Of a DNA stretch of 64,000 nucleotides, positions 37,264-46,182 are shown piece after piece. Position 1 is the first letter of the stretch, and every line of letters starts with the position of its first letter. Source of the DNA: Streptomyces sp. CB01249 (GTDB lineage: Bacteria > Actinomycetota > Actinomycetes > Streptomycetales > Streptomycetaceae); the NCBI RefSeq assembly GCF_001905735.1, contig NZ_LISW01000001.1, forward strand, positions 1 to 64,000, given 5' to 3'. The position numbers and the translations under genes were made by a program. The notes under the pieces are model-generated. The model saw only the letters and a program-made list of their open reading frames with translations. It did not search any database and was not told where the DNA came from.

Positions 37264-37344
37264 CCGTCCTGAGAGTTCGCGCGGATGCCCCGCCGTACGG
37301 CACAGCGCACGGCGACGGCAGGTGAAGGCGATTCAGCAGGACGG
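37264..37344 (-). promoter_or_regulatory. Possible attenuator: leader end pairs with the dioxygenase Shine-Dalgarno
   Basis: In the minus-strand RNA, CCGTCCTG (37344-37337, codons 26-28 of the leader) is perfectly complementary to CAGGACGG (37271-37264), which contains the Shine-Dalgarno sequence of the dioxygenase gene. The 65 nt between could loop out. A ribosome on the last leader codons would block this pairing. The mechanism is inferred from complementarity only. Confidence 0.45.
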
Positions 37345-37419
37345 GCGACACACGCAGCCCGCATAGCGGAGCAGGTCCATATGGACCCTCCGCCACAGGC
37401 GCACATCGGTGTCGGTCAT
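37333..37419 (-). CDS. Cysteine-rich leader peptide (28 aa)
   Basis: A 28-codon ORF, ATG at 37419, with an Arg-rich start, HMDLLRYAG in the middle and CVCRPSC at the end (Cys codons 22, 24 and 28). This matches the short HxDLxR..CxC-type putative leader peptides found before sulfur and cysteine genes in Streptomyces. Polycysteine leader ORFs in mycobacteria are established cysteine-responsive attenuators. No Shine-Dalgarno sequence precedes the ATG, and a -10 box ends 7 nt upstream, so the mRNA is probably leaderless. It lies 74 bp before the dioxygenase start. Confidence 0.75.
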   Translation of the reverse strand: MTDTDVRLWRRVHMDLLRYAGCVCRPSC

Positions 37420-37426
37420 GACCGGG

Positions 37427-37455
37427 AGTAGACCATGTGCGCCCGTGAGGGTCAA
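37427..37455 (-). promoter_or_regulatory. Promoter of the leader peptide/dioxygenase unit
   Basis: On the minus strand, TTGACC (37455-37450), a 17-bp spacer and TCTACT (37432-37427) are followed by 7 nt and the leader ATG, so transcription should begin at the ATG. The -35 lies in a perfect 10-bp palindrome GTCAATTGAC (37451-37460) and overlaps the stop codon of the FAD monooxygenase gene. Confidence 0.65.
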
Positions 37456-39068
37456 TTGACGTCCGCGGTCCTGTCGGCACGCACCGCCGTCCGGGCAGCG
37501 CCGCCGCGCGCCGCGTCCGCCGCCGCGAACAGCTCGGCCGGACGCACCCCACTGAACGCCTCCACGAGGTGCCCGTCCGGCCTGACCAGCAGAACCGTGT
37601 GCGCGGACGCCCCTGGATAGCTCTCGGCCACCAGCAGTTCGGCCTTCACCGGCAGCCCCGCGACGGCCTCCGCCAGCCGGGGCATCACTCCGGCGCGCAT
37701 CCAGTGGCGCCGGTCCCAGACTCCAGTGCCGGGCGCCACCAGCACCACGAGCAACTGCCCCTGCCCCAGCCGCTCCCGCAGCCGCACCGGGGTGCCGTCG
37801 GGTGCCGTGACCCGCACATCGGCCACCGGCGCACCGGGGGGCGTGCCCACCGAGGCGTGCGCCTCGCTGCGCGCGGGCGCAAGGGGGGACAGGGCATAGG
37901 AAGGGGGCGCACCGAGGGGGCCGCAGCCCAGATGTCCGTCCATCAGCAGGGTGTCGTGCCCCCGTGCGCTCCCCGGTACGAGCGTCCGCAGGCCTCCGCC
38001 GCCCCGCAGTATCGGCAGCGACTGGTCGGCGGCCCGCAGCCGTGCGGCGACGGCGGCCCGGCGTTCGGCCTGGTAGCTGTCGAGGAGCGCGTCGGACGCC
38101 CCGTGGTGCCAGGCGAGGGCCAGCTTCCAGGCCAGGTTCTCCGCGTCCCGCAGCCCCTCGTCGAGCCCCTGGGTGCCCAGGGCGCCGAGCAGATGGGCGG
38201 CGTCCCCGGCCAGGAAGGAACGCTTCACCCGCCACCGCCGGGCCAGTCGGTGGTGCAGCGTGTAGACCCCGGTGTCCAGCAGCTCGTACGGGGGTGTCTC
38301 GCCGCACCAGCCCGCCAGGGTGTCCCGGACCCGGGTCACCAGCGCGTCCGGCGTGACCAGTTCGCCGCGCGCGGGCAGCAGCCAGTCCAGCCGCCACACG
38401 TCGTCGGGCAACGGGCGCGCCGTGACCTCGGCGCCCCCGGTGCGCCAGGGCGGCGACCGGTGCAGCACGGCCTCACCGGGCCTGGGCAGCTCGGCGCGCA
38501 GTGCGGCCACGGCGTGCCGTTCGACCGCCGTACGCCCGGGAAACCGGATGTCGAGGAGTTTGCGCACGGTGGATCGGGCCCCGTCGCAGCCGACCAGGTA
38601 ACTCCCCCGCCACCAGGTCGATCCGGGCTCTCTGGTGTGCACGGTGACCCCGGCCGGGTCCTGCTCCAGCGTGTCGATGCGACTGGGCCCGGCGGTCTGC
38701 ACCAGCTCCTGCGCGGCCACCGCGTCCCGCAGGCCCCGGACGAGCGCGTGCTGCGGTACGTGGACGGGGGCGGCCGGCACCTCGCTGCCCGGGACCGGGT
38801 CCTCGCCGAGCGACAGCTCGCGCACCACCTGCCTGCGCCGCACCGAACGCCAGCCGGACCAGCGCAGTCCCTCGTCCCGCAGCGCCTTGCAGCCCAGCCG
38901 CTCCAGGAAGGCCGCGGTGTCCTCGCGCAGCACGACCGTACGGGCGGGGCGTGTCTCGTCGTTGTCGGGGTCCTCGTCGAGCAGCACGGACGGCACGCCC
39001 TGTGCGGCGAGGGCCAGCGAGAGCGCCAGGCCGACCGGCCCGGCACCGACGACGATCACCGGGTCCAC
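37452..39068 (-). CDS. FAD-dependent aromatic monooxygenase (class A)
   Basis: A 538-residue flavoprotein of the PheA/TfdB/UbiH type that hydroxylates aromatic substrates with NAD(P)H. The Rossmann GxGxxG is VVGAGPVGLAL at the N-terminus, the DG-like motif is YLVGCDGARSTVRK, and the GD motif is FLAGDAAHLLGALGTQGLDE. The C-terminal 150 residues form the thioredoxin-like domain common in phenol hydroxylases, without an obvious CxxC. GTG at 39068 has GGGGGACG upstream. The substrate is unknown. A TTGACG at 39217-39212 may be its -35. Confidence 0.88.
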   Translation of the reverse strand: MDPVIVVGAGPVGLALSLALAAQGVPSVLLDEDPDNDETRPARTVVLREDTAAFLERLGCKALRDEGLRWSGWRSVRRRQVVRELSLGEDPVPGSEVPAAPVHVPQHALVRGLRDAVAAQELVQTAGPSRIDTLEQDPAGVTVHTREPGSTWWRGSYLVGCDGARSTVRKLLDIRFPGRTAVERHAVAALRAELPRPGEAVLHRSPPWRTGGAEVTARPLPDDVWRLDWLLPARGELVTPDALVTRVRDTLAGWCGETPPYELLDTGVYTLHHRLARRWRVKRSFLAGDAAHLLGALGTQGLDEGLRDAENLAWKLALAWHHGASDALLDSYQAERRAAVAARLRAADQSLPILRGGGGLRTLVPGSARGHDTLLMDGHLGCGPLGAPPSYALSPLAPARSEAHASVGTPPGAPVADVRVTAPDGTPVRLRERLGQGQLLVVLVAPGTGVWDRRHWMRAGVMPRLAEAVAGLPVKAELLVAESYPGASAHTVLLVRPDGHLVEAFSGVRPAELFAAADAARGGAARTAVRADRTADVN

Positions 39069-39235
39069 GGTGCGTCCCCCGTCGGAAGCGCGGCGAAACG
39101 GAACGGTCCGGTGGAACGGAACGGAAGGTGCGCGGGCGTCGAAGGGGGTGCTGCGGCGTCGGGGACTCGGTGCGCGATCACAGAACGTATGCAACCTACT
39201 GCCGGTGCTTGCGTCAAGCGACGCCGGAACGCGGC

Positions 39236-39267
39236 GAGGGGCGGTGGCAGGTGTGCCACCGCCCCTC
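39236..39267 (-). terminator. Terminator of the gluABCD operon
   Basis: A 14-bp perfect stem (GAGGGGCGGTGGCA with TGCCACCGCCCCTC, loop of 4) lies 23 bp beyond the gluD stop. Confidence 0.8.
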
Positions 39268-39289
39268 CCGGGCGTCGTACGACGAGCCG

Positions 39290-40201
39290 TCAGGCGGCGG
39301 TTCCGTCGTCCATGTTGAGCGACGGCGCACCGATCGTCTCCAGTTCGCCCCCCGGCCCGGTGCCCACGACCGCACCCGTGCTCTTCTTCCCGCGCCGGAG
39401 CCACCGCTCCAGCCAGCTGGCGAAGGACGTCAGGGCGAAGTTCAGGGCGAGGTAGACCACCGCGACGATCGTGAAGCACGCGATGGTGTTCGCCCCGTAG
39501 TTCGCGGACATCGGCCGGACCGACGCGAGCAGCTCCGGATAGCTCAGTACCGCGCCGCCGAGAGCGGTGTCCTTCACGATCACCACGAGCTGGCTGACGA
39601 TGGCCGGCAGCATCGCGGTGACCGCCTGCGGCAGCAGCACGAAGACCATCGTCTGGCCCTTGCGCATGCCGATCGCCTTGGCCGCGTCCGTCTGCCCGCG
39701 GGGGAGCGTCAGGATGCCGGCGCGCACGATCTCGGCGAGCACCGAGGCGTTGTAGAGCACCAGGCCCGTCACGACGGCGTACAGGAGACGCGTGTCCGGT
39801 TCCAGGTCGGTGTACTCGGAGTACATCGCGTTGGCGATGATCATCAGGAGCAGTACGGGAATGGCGCGGAAGAACTCCACGATCACTCCGCCGGGAACGC
39901 GCACCCAGCGGTGGTCCGAGAGCCGGCCGATCCCGAAGAGCGCGCCCAGCGGCAGCGCGATGAGCAGCGCGTAGAACGCCGCCTTGATCGTGTTCTGGAA
40001 GCCCGGCCAGATGTACGTCTCCCACGCCTGGGTGTCGGCGAAGAACGGCTTCCACTTGACCCAGTCGAGCTGGTGCTTCTCGGCGAGGCCGTCGTACACC
40101 CACCACACCACCGCCGCGGCGGCCAGTACGAAGAGGACGGTGTACAGGATGTTGCGCCGCTTGGCGCGGGGCCCCTGCGCGTCGTAGAGGACGGAACTCA
40201 T
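39290..40201 (-). CDS. gluD: Glutamate ABC transporter permease GluD
   Basis: A 303-residue polar amino acid permease. After a cytoplasmic N-terminus and a first helix it has the HisM-type core (about 80-265), with the EAA loop DAAKAIGMRKGQTMVFVLLP that contacts the ATPase. The C-terminal 40 residues are a hydrophilic tail. It overlaps gluC by 4 bp and ends the operon before a strong terminator. The assignment rests on the gluA-B-C-D order and sequence type. Confidence 0.93.
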   Translation of the reverse strand: MSSVLYDAQGPRAKRRNILYTVLFVLAAAAVVWWVYDGLAEKHQLDWVKWKPFFADTQAWETYIWPGFQNTIKAAFYALLIALPLGALFGIGRLSDHRWVRVPGGVIVEFFRAIPVLLLMIIANAMYSEYTDLEPDTRLLYAVVTGLVLYNASVLAEIVRAGILTLPRGQTDAAKAIGMRKGQTMVFVLLPQAVTAMLPAIVSQLVVIVKDTALGGAVLSYPELLASVRPMSANYGANTIACFTIVAVVYLALNFALTSFASWLERWLRRGKKSTGAVVGTGPGGELETIGAPSLNMDDGTAA

Positions 40202-40884
40202 CGCTTCACCGCCACCTTCTTGGCGACCCAGCCGAGGATGAGGCCGGTCGGGAGGGTCAGGATGATGAAGCCGAGGACGAACACACCGGAGATCAGCAGC
40301 AGCTGGGCCTCGTTCTCGACCATTTCCTTCATCAGGTACGAGGCTTCCGCGACCCCGATCGCCGCTGCGACGGTGGTGTTCTTCGTCAGTGCGATGAGTA
40401 CGTTGGACAGCGGGTTGACCACCGACCGGAACGCCTGCGGGAGCACGATCAGCCGGAGCACCTGGCCGAAGCTGAGGCCGAGCGCCCTGGCCGCCTCCGC
40501 CTGGCCGACAGGCACCGTGTTGATGCCCGACCGCAGGGCCTCGCACACGAACGACGCGGTGTAGGCGGTGAAGGCGAGCACCGCGAGCCGGAAGTTGATG
40601 ACCTTGAAGTCGCCTCCGCCCCCGAGTGTGATCTGAAGGGTCTGGAAGAGGCCCAGCGAGGCGAAGACGATGATCACGGTCAGCGGAATGTTCCGGACCA
40701 CGTTCACATAGACGGTCGCGAAACCGCGCATCAGGGGGACCGGGCTGACCCTCATGCCGGCCAGCAGCGTTCCCCATATGAGGGAGCCGAGGGCGGAGAA
40801 CACGGTGAGCTTCACCGTGACCCAGAAGGCCCCCAACAGGTCATAACCATCAAGAAAGTCGAACACGATCTCCCGTGCTTCCAC
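40198..40884 (-). CDS. gluC: Glutamate ABC transporter permease GluC
   Basis: A 228-residue HisM-type permease with five or so helices and the EAA loop EAARALGLSFGQVLRLIVLP. It pairs with GluD as the heterodimeric channel. GTG start at 40884; its stop overlaps the gluD ATG. Confidence 0.93.
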   Translation of the reverse strand: MEAREIVFDFLDGYDLLGAFWVTVKLTVFSALGSLIWGTLLAGMRVSPVPLMRGFATVYVNVVRNIPLTVIIVFASLGLFQTLQITLGGGGDFKVINFRLAVLAFTAYTASFVCEALRSGINTVPVGQAEAARALGLSFGQVLRLIVLPQAFRSVVNPLSNVLIALTKNTTVAAAIGVAEASYLMKEMVENEAQLLLISGVFVLGFIILTLPTGLILGWVAKKVAVKR

Positions 40885-40941
40885 GTGTAGGAGGGCGCGG
40901 CGCGCCGCCGTTCAGCGGCGGCGCGCCCGGTCAACCCTGCT

Positions 40942-41784
40942 TCACTTGACGACGTTGCCGATCTCCGGAGCCTTCTCGTTCTTGTAGCCGGCCGGACCGA
41001 AGTTGGCGTCCACGGCCTTCTGCCACGAGCCGTCCGAGACCATCTTGGTCAGCGCGTCGTTGATCTTCTTCTTGAGGTCGGCGTCGCCCTTCTTCAGGCC
41101 GATGCCGTAGTTCTCGTTGGTCATCTTGAAGCCGGCCAGCTTGAACTTGCCCTTGTTGGCGTCCTGCGAGGCGTAGCCGGCCAGGATGCTGTCGTCCGTG
41201 GTCAGCGCGTCGACGGCCTTGTTCTCGAGGCCGGTCAGGCACTCCGAGTAGCCGCCGTACTCCAGCAGCTGCGCCTTCGGGGCCAGCTTGTCGTGGACGT
41301 TCTGCGCGGAGGTCGAACCGGCGACCGAGCAGAGCTTCTTGTTGTTCAGGTCCTCGGGCTTCTTGAACGAGTCGTCATCCGCGCGGACCAGGATGTCCTG
41401 GTGGGCCAGCAGGTACGGACCGGCGAAGTCGACCTTCTGCAGGCGCTCGTCGGTGATCGAGTAGGAGGCGACGATGAACTTGACGTCACCGCGCGAGATC
41501 GCCGTCTCGCGGTCGGCGCTCTTCGTCTCCTTGAACTCGATGTTCTTGGCGTCGTAGCCGAGCTCCTTGGCGACGTACGTGGCGACGTCGACGTCGAAGC
41601 CGGTGAACTTGCCGTCCGGCGTCTTCAGGCCGATACCCGGCTGGTCGATCTTGATGCCGATGGTGATCTTCTTGCCGCCACCCGAACCGGCCGAGTCGTC
41701 CTTGTCGTCGGAACCACAGGCGGTAGCGGTGAGAGCGAGGGCGAGCACGGCGGCCGAGGCGGCGGTGACCTTACGAAGCTGCAT
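40942..41784 (-). CDS. gluB: Glutamate-binding lipoprotein GluB
   Basis: A 280-residue substrate-binding protein of SBP family 3. The signal peptide ends in lipobox LTATAC, so the protein is membrane-anchored outside the cell. Ligand-binding features of polar amino acid SBPs are present: PGIGLKTPDGKFTGFDVDVA, then DVKFIVASYSITDERLQKVD, and two Cys (LCSVAG, SECLTG) likely forming a disulfide. It lies between gluA and gluC. Confidence 0.93.
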   Translation of the reverse strand: MQLRKVTAASAAVLALALTATACGSDDKDDSAGSGGGKKITIGIKIDQPGIGLKTPDGKFTGFDVDVATYVAKELGYDAKNIEFKETKSADRETAISRGDVKFIVASYSITDERLQKVDFAGPYLLAHQDILVRADDDSFKKPEDLNNKKLCSVAGSTSAQNVHDKLAPKAQLLEYGGYSECLTGLENKAVDALTTDDSILAGYASQDANKGKFKLAGFKMTNENYGIGLKKGDADLKKKINDALTKMVSDGSWQKAVDANFGPAGYKNEKAPEIGNVVK

Positions 41785-41853
41785 GGTGGAATTCCCTAGA
41801 GTTGACGCGAAGTGAGTGATCAGCGGATACCGGAGCCGGTACGGCGGGCTCCG

Positions 41854-42642
41854 TCAGTGGTGAAGGATCTTCGACAGGAAGTCCTTGGCCCGGTCACTGC
41901 GCGGGTTGCTGAAGAACTGGTCGGGCGTGGCCTCTTCGACGATCTTTCCGTCCGCCATGAAGACGACCCGGTTCGCCGCCGAGCGCGCGAAGCCCATCTC
42001 GTGGGTGACGACGACCATCGTCATGCCCTCGCGGGCGAGCTGCTGCATGACCTCCAGCACCTCGTTGATCATCTCCGGGTCGAGAGCCGAGGTCGGCTCG
42101 TCGAAGAGCATGACCTTCGGGTCCATCGCCAGGGCCCGGGCGATCGCGACGCGCTGCTGCTGGCCGCCGGAGAGCTGGGAGGGGTACTTGTCGGCCTGCG
42201 TACCGACGCCCACCCGGTCGAGCAGCGAACGCGCCTTGTCCTCGGCCGCCTTCTTGTCCGTCTTGCGGACCTTCAGCTGCCCGAGCATCACGTTCTCGAG
42301 GACCGTCTTGTGGGCGAAGAGATTGAACGACTGGAAGACCATGCCGACATCGGCACGCAGCCGCGCCAGCTCCTTGCCCTCCGCGGGCAACGGCTTCCCG
42401 TCGATCGTGATCGCGCCCGAGTCGATCGTCTCCAAGCGGTTGATCGTGCGGCACAGCGTGGACTTACCGGACCCGGACGGCCCGATGACGACCACGACCT
42501 CGCCGCGGGCGATCGTCAGGTCGATGTCCTGGAGCACATGCAGCGCGCCGAAGTGCTTGTTGACGTTGCTCAGGACAACCAGATCGCCGGCGGGCGCGGG
42601 TGCAGCGTCCTCGGCGCCCTTGGTCACTGAAACTCCGCTCAT
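41854..42642 (-). CDS. gluA: Glutamate ABC transporter ATPase GluA
   Basis: A 262-residue ABC ATPase with Walker [10 protein letters not shown]-loop MVFQSFNLF, signature LSGGQQQR, Walker [13 protein letters not shown] and H-loop VVTHEM. A 20-residue Ala/Pro N-terminal extension precedes the domain. First gene of gluABCD, with GAGGAGG upstream of the ATG and a good promoter. Confidence 0.95.
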   Translation of the reverse strand: MSGVSVTKGAEDAAPAPAGDLVVLSNVNKHFGALHVLQDIDLTIARGEVVVVIGPSGSGKSTLCRTINRLETIDSGAITIDGKPLPAEGKELARLRADVGMVFQSFNLFAHKTVLENVMLGQLKVRKTDKKAAEDKARSLLDRVGVGTQADKYPSQLSGGQQQRVAIARALAMDPKVMLFDEPTSALDPEMINEVLEVMQQLAREGMTMVVVTHEMGFARSAANRVVFMADGKIVEEATPDQFFSNPRSDRAKDFLSKILHH

Positions 42643-42969
42643 CGGCTTCTTGCTCCGTCCTCCTCGGTTGGGAAGGACCCTAGTGACGCAGTGCTACGAG
42701 CGTCATTACATCTGAGCGGAAATTGAGCATAACGATCCGGCGGCAACCGGACACTCCGTGTGAACGGGACGTCACGCCGCTCGTACCGGCCGTACCGGGT
42801 GCATAACGGAAACCCGGATACAACGGGCAAGCCCTTGACTGTCCACCGCGCATCGGCGTGGATTCCCTGGTACACCCCTACGTGGAACGCCCCGGAACGG
42901 GGAAGTGTCCGGGGGCGTACGCGACCGTACGGACCGACCACCGACACACACCACCGCCAGAGGGGGGCC
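42643..42969. other. Divergent regulatory region gluA-gluR
   Basis: This 327-bp gap carries both promoters. An 8-bp direct repeat GCATAACG occurs at 42727-42734 and 42801-42808, each followed by a CGG-rich run; it could be a regulator site. TTGACT at 42835-42840 followed 18 bp later by TGGATT (42859-42864) may be the gluR promoter. No ORF is supported. Confidence 0.45.
42677..42705 (-). promoter_or_regulatory. gluA promoter
   Basis: On the minus strand TGACGC (42705-42700), a 17-bp spacer and TAGGGT (42682-42677) precede the gluA Shine-Dalgarno sequence. Confidence 0.55.
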
Positions 42970-43662
42970 ATGAGACTGCTGCTCGTCGAGGACGACAACC
43001 ACGTCGCCGCCGCCCTGTCCGCGATCCTCGCCCGGCACGGCTTCCAGGTCGTCCACGCCCGCAGCGGTGACGAGGCCCTGCAGGCGCTCCTGCCCACCGA
43101 CACCGAGCCCTTCGGCGTCGTGCTCCTCGACCTCGGCCTTCCCGACCAGGACGGCTACGAGGTGTGCGGCAAGATCCGCAAGCGCAGTTCCGTGCCGGTG
43201 ATCATGGTCACCGCCCGCGCGGACGTACGCTCCCGCATCCACGGACTCAACCTCGGCGCCGACGACTACGTGACCAAGCCGTACGACACCGGGGAGCTGC
43301 TGGCCCGTATCCACGCCGTCAGCCGGCGGAAGGCGAGCAACGAGGACACCGTGTCCACGCCCCTCGCGGCGCTGCGCCTGGGGCACGTCAGCATCGAGCT
43401 GCCCACCCGCCGGGTCAGCGTCGACGGCACGGAGGTGCAGCTCACCCGCAAGGAGTTCGACCTGCTCGCGCTCCTCGCCCAGCGCCCCGGAGTGGTCTTC
43501 CGCCGCGAACAGATCATCAGCGAGGTGTGGCGCACCAGCTGGGAGGGAACGGGCCGCACGCTGGAGGTGCACGTCGCCTCGCTCCGGTCCAAGCTGCGGC
43601 TGCCCGCCCTGATCGAGACGGTGCGCGGGGTCGGCTACCGCCTCGTCTCCCCGTCCGCGTAA
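42970..43662 (+). CDS. gluR: GluR: OmpR-family response regulator
   Basis: A 230-residue response regulator. The receiver (1-120) has VEDDN and the phospho-Asp in VVLLDLGLPDQDG. The winged-helix output domain (about 130-228) has LTRKEFDLLALLA and RTLEVHVASLRSKL. The ATG at 42970 follows GGGGGGC. Divergent from gluABCD and followed by its kinase, it matches S. coelicolor GluR, which senses glutamate with GluK and activates gluABCD. Confidence 0.9.
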   Translation: MRLLLVEDDNHVAAALSAILARHGFQVVHARSGDEALQALLPTDTEPFGVVLLDLGLPDQDGYEVCGKIRKRSSVPVIMVTARADVRSRIHGLNLGADDYVTKPYDTGELLARIHAVSRRKASNEDTVSTPLAALRLGHVSIELPTRRVSVDGTEVQLTRKEFDLLALLAQRPGVVFRREQIISEVWRTSWEGTGRTLEVHVASLRSKLRLPALIETVRGVGYRLVSPSA

Positions 43663-43677
43663 AGGCGTACGTCCCCG

Positions 43678-45072
43678 GTGCGTACCCGGCTGCTCCCGCT
43701 GCTCATCGTCCTGATGGCGAGTGTCCTGCTCGCCCTCGGGTTCCCGCTCGCCGTCAGCGTGGCCGCCGCCGAACAGCAGCGCGTCGTGATCGACCGCATC
43801 GACGACACGGCACGCTTCGCCGCACTCGCCCAGTTCATCACCGAGCGCACCAGCGGCTACGACGAACGGCGCCGTACCCTCCAGACCGAGTTGGAAACGT
43901 ACAACTCGGTGTACGGGATCCGCGCCGGTGTCTTCTACCGCGACGACTCCGCCATGGCGAAGGCCCCGGACGCGTGGCGGCTGCCCGTCGAGGGGGAGGG
44001 GCGTGCCGCCTTCAGCGAGGCGCTGCTCGGCCGTCGCAGCCACGACCCGCCGCAGGTCTGGCCCTGGCAGAACGGGCGCGTGGTCGTCGCCTCGCCCGTC
44101 GTACGCGACGGAGACGTCATCGCCGTCGTCGTCATCGACTCGCCCACCGGCCAGATGCGCGGCGACACGATCCGCGGCTGGCTGCTCATCGCGGCGGGCG
44201 AGGCGGTCGCGATGCTGGTCGCCGTCGGCGCCGCGATCCGGCTCACCGGCTGGGTCCTGCTGCCCGTCAAGACCCTGGACGCCGCGGCCCACGACATCGC
44301 CAGCGGCCGGATGCGCTCCCGGGTCGCCGCATCCGGCGGGCCCCCGGAACTCAGGCGGCTGGCCCGCTCGTTCAACGAGATGGCCGACAACGTCGAGGAC
44401 GTCCTGGAGCAGCAGCGCGCGTTCGTCGCCGACGCCTCCCACCAGTTGCGCAACCCACTGGCCGCCCTGCTGCTGCGCATCGAACTGCTCGCACTCGAAC
44501 TGCCGGAGGGCAACGAGGAGATCGCCTCCGTGCGCACCGAGGGCCGCCGCCTCGGCCAGGTCCTGGACGACCTGCTCGACCTCGCGCTCGCCGAGCACGC
44601 CGAGAGCGACCTCCAGCTCACGGACATCGGCGCCCTCACCGCCGAACGCGTCGCGTCCTGGCGGCCGGTGGCCGAGGAGAAGGGGGTACGGCTCCGAGCC
44701 GACGGACCGCCCGCCGTCACGGCCTGGGCGGACCCCATCGCCCTGTCCAGCGCGCTCGACGCCATCATCGACAACGCCCTCAAATTCACGCCCGCCGACG
44801 AGGAGGTCCGCGTCACCGTCGCCTCCGGCAGCCAGGACGTCACGGTGGCCGTCGCCGACGGCGGGCCCGGCCTCACCGACCAGGAGCTGGAACGGGTCGG
44901 CGACCGCTTCTGGCGCAGCTCCCAGCACCAGAACGTGCAGGGCTCGGGCCTCGGCCTCTCCATCTCGCAGGCGCTCCTCGCGGCGGGCGGCGGCTCACTC
45001 TCGTACGCGCGCAAGGAGCCGTACGGCCTCAGCGTGACGGTCTCCGTGCCGCGCCACGACCCCAAGGGCTGA
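43678..45072 (+). CDS. gluK: GluK: sensor histidine kinase
   Basis: A 464-residue membrane kinase: helix 1 (about 5-27), an extracytoplasmic sensor domain (about 28-165), helix 2 (about 166-190), HAMP, the HisKA box FVADASHQLRNPLAAL with the phospho-His, N-box IIDNALKF, and GSGLGLSIS. The GTG at 43678 is 15 bp after the gluR stop. Its stop is 12 bp from that of the convergent TAXI gene. The role in glutamate sensing follows from synteny. Confidence 0.9.
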   Translation: MRTRLLPLLIVLMASVLLALGFPLAVSVAAAEQQRVVIDRIDDTARFAALAQFITERTSGYDERRRTLQTELETYNSVYGIRAGVFYRDDSAMAKAPDAWRLPVEGEGRAAFSEALLGRRSHDPPQVWPWQNGRVVVASPVVRDGDVIAVVVIDSPTGQMRGDTIRGWLLIAAGEAVAMLVAVGAAIRLTGWVLLPVKTLDAAAHDIASGRMRSRVAASGGPPELRRLARSFNEMADNVEDVLEQQRAFVADASHQLRNPLAALLLRIELLALELPEGNEEIASVRTEGRRLGQVLDDLLDLALAEHAESDLQLTDIGALTAERVASWRPVAEEKGVRLRADGPPAVTAWADPIALSSALDAIIDNALKFTPADEEVRVTVASGSQDVTVAVADGGPGLTDQELERVGDRFWRSSQHQNVQGSGLGLSISQALLAAGGGSLSYARKEPYGLSVTVSVPRHDPKG

Positions 45073-45084
45073 GGAGCGGGTGCG

Positions 45085-46083
45085 CTACGGCTTGACCGAG
45101 CGGTAGTAGCGCTTCGCCCCTTCGTGCAGCGGGAGCGGATCCGTGTAGATGGCCGTCCGCAGGTCCACCAGCTGCGCCGCGTGCACCTCGCGCCCGATGC
45201 GGTCGCGGCTGTCGATCACGGTCCGCGTGAACGCCTCGGTCATCGCCGCGTCCGTGCGGTCCGTGGTGACCAGCACGTTGGCGACCGCCACCGTGGGCAC
45301 GGCCTGGCCCTGCTGCGCGTTGCGATACGCGTCGGCGGGCATCACGGCCGACCGGTAGTAGCGGGTGGAGCCGCCCGCCGCCTGGAGCTGCTTGATCAGC
45401 GGCTCCTCCAGCGGGACCAGCCGGATCGCGAACCGCTCCGACAGATCGGTCACCGCCGTCGTGGGCAGCCCGCCCGACCAGAAGAACGCGTCGATCCTGC
45501 CTTCCTCCAGCAGCTTCGGCATCGTGTCGATGCCCACCGGCAACGGCGTCACGTCGTTGACCGGATCGAGACCGGCGGCCGTCATCAGCCGGTCCGCGAC
45601 CAGCTTCACCCCGGACCCCGCCTGCCCCACCGCGACCGTACGGCCGCGCAGATCCGCCACGCTGTCGATGTCCGAGTCCCGCTTCACGACCAGCTGTATG
45701 TAGTCGTCGTACAGCCGGACACAGCCGCGCAGCCGCTCGTAGCCGGGCTTCCGGGCGCGCAGATAGGTGGCGACGGCATCGGTGGTGGCGATGGTGAAGT
45801 CCGCCTTGCCCGCCGCGACCCTGGCCAGGTTCTGCTGCGAGCCCTCGCTGGTCTGGAGCTTTATCGACACATCGGGCAGATCCTTGGCCAGGGCTCCCTT
45901 CAGCCGCTCCCCGTAGCGCTGGTAGACGCCGCTGCGCACCCCCGTACTGAACGACAGGGTGCCGGTGGGCGCCGGGTCGCCCAGCGGGAGCAGCCACCAG
46001 AGCAGCAGTCCGAGCACGACGGCGAGGGCGGCGCCCGCCCGCAGGGAGCGACGCCGGCCGATTCGGGACAGGGCCGGGAACAT
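45085..46083 (-). CDS. TAXI family solute-binding protein (orphan)
   Basis: A 332-residue extracytoplasmic binding protein. A basic N-terminus and one hydrophobic segment (about 15-33) act as an uncleaved anchor or signal; no lipobox is seen. The TAXI family core is clear: [19 protein letters not shown], then [20 protein letters not shown] and [30 protein letters not shown] proteins normally feed TRAP transporters, but no DctQM-type membrane gene is nearby. A Thermus TAXI protein was found with glutamate or glutamine bound. Next to GluRK and gluABCD, a sensing or delivery role for glutamate is an attractive inference. Confidence 0.88.
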   Translation of the reverse strand: MFPALSRIGRRRSLRAGAALAVVLGLLLWWLLPLGDPAPTGTLSFSTGVRSGVYQRYGERLKGALAKDLPDVSIKLQTSEGSQQNLARVAAGKADFTIATTDAVATYLRARKPGYERLRGCVRLYDDYIQLVVKRDSDIDSVADLRGRTVAVGQAGSGVKLVADRLMTAAGLDPVNDVTPLPVGIDTMPKLLEEGRIDAFFWSGGLPTTAVTDLSERFAIRLVPLEEPLIKQLQAAGGSTRYYRSAVMPADAYRNAQQGQAVPTVAVANVLVTTDRTDAAMTEAFTRTVIDSRDRIGREVHAAQLVDLRTAIYTDPLPLHEGAKRYYRSVKP

Positions 46084-46182
46084 GGCGGCGATCCTGCCAG
46101 GTCATTCCCGGCCGTGGCCAGGGGCGTCGTCGGATCACCCGCCCGAGGCGGAGGGAGCCCGGACACCACCTACCCTTGTCAC

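Noticed and set aside
37259..37552. N-terminal extension of cysteine dioxygenase
   Set aside because: It overlaps the leader peptide and promoter, and the GTG at 37258 has a well-placed Shine-Dalgarno sequence.
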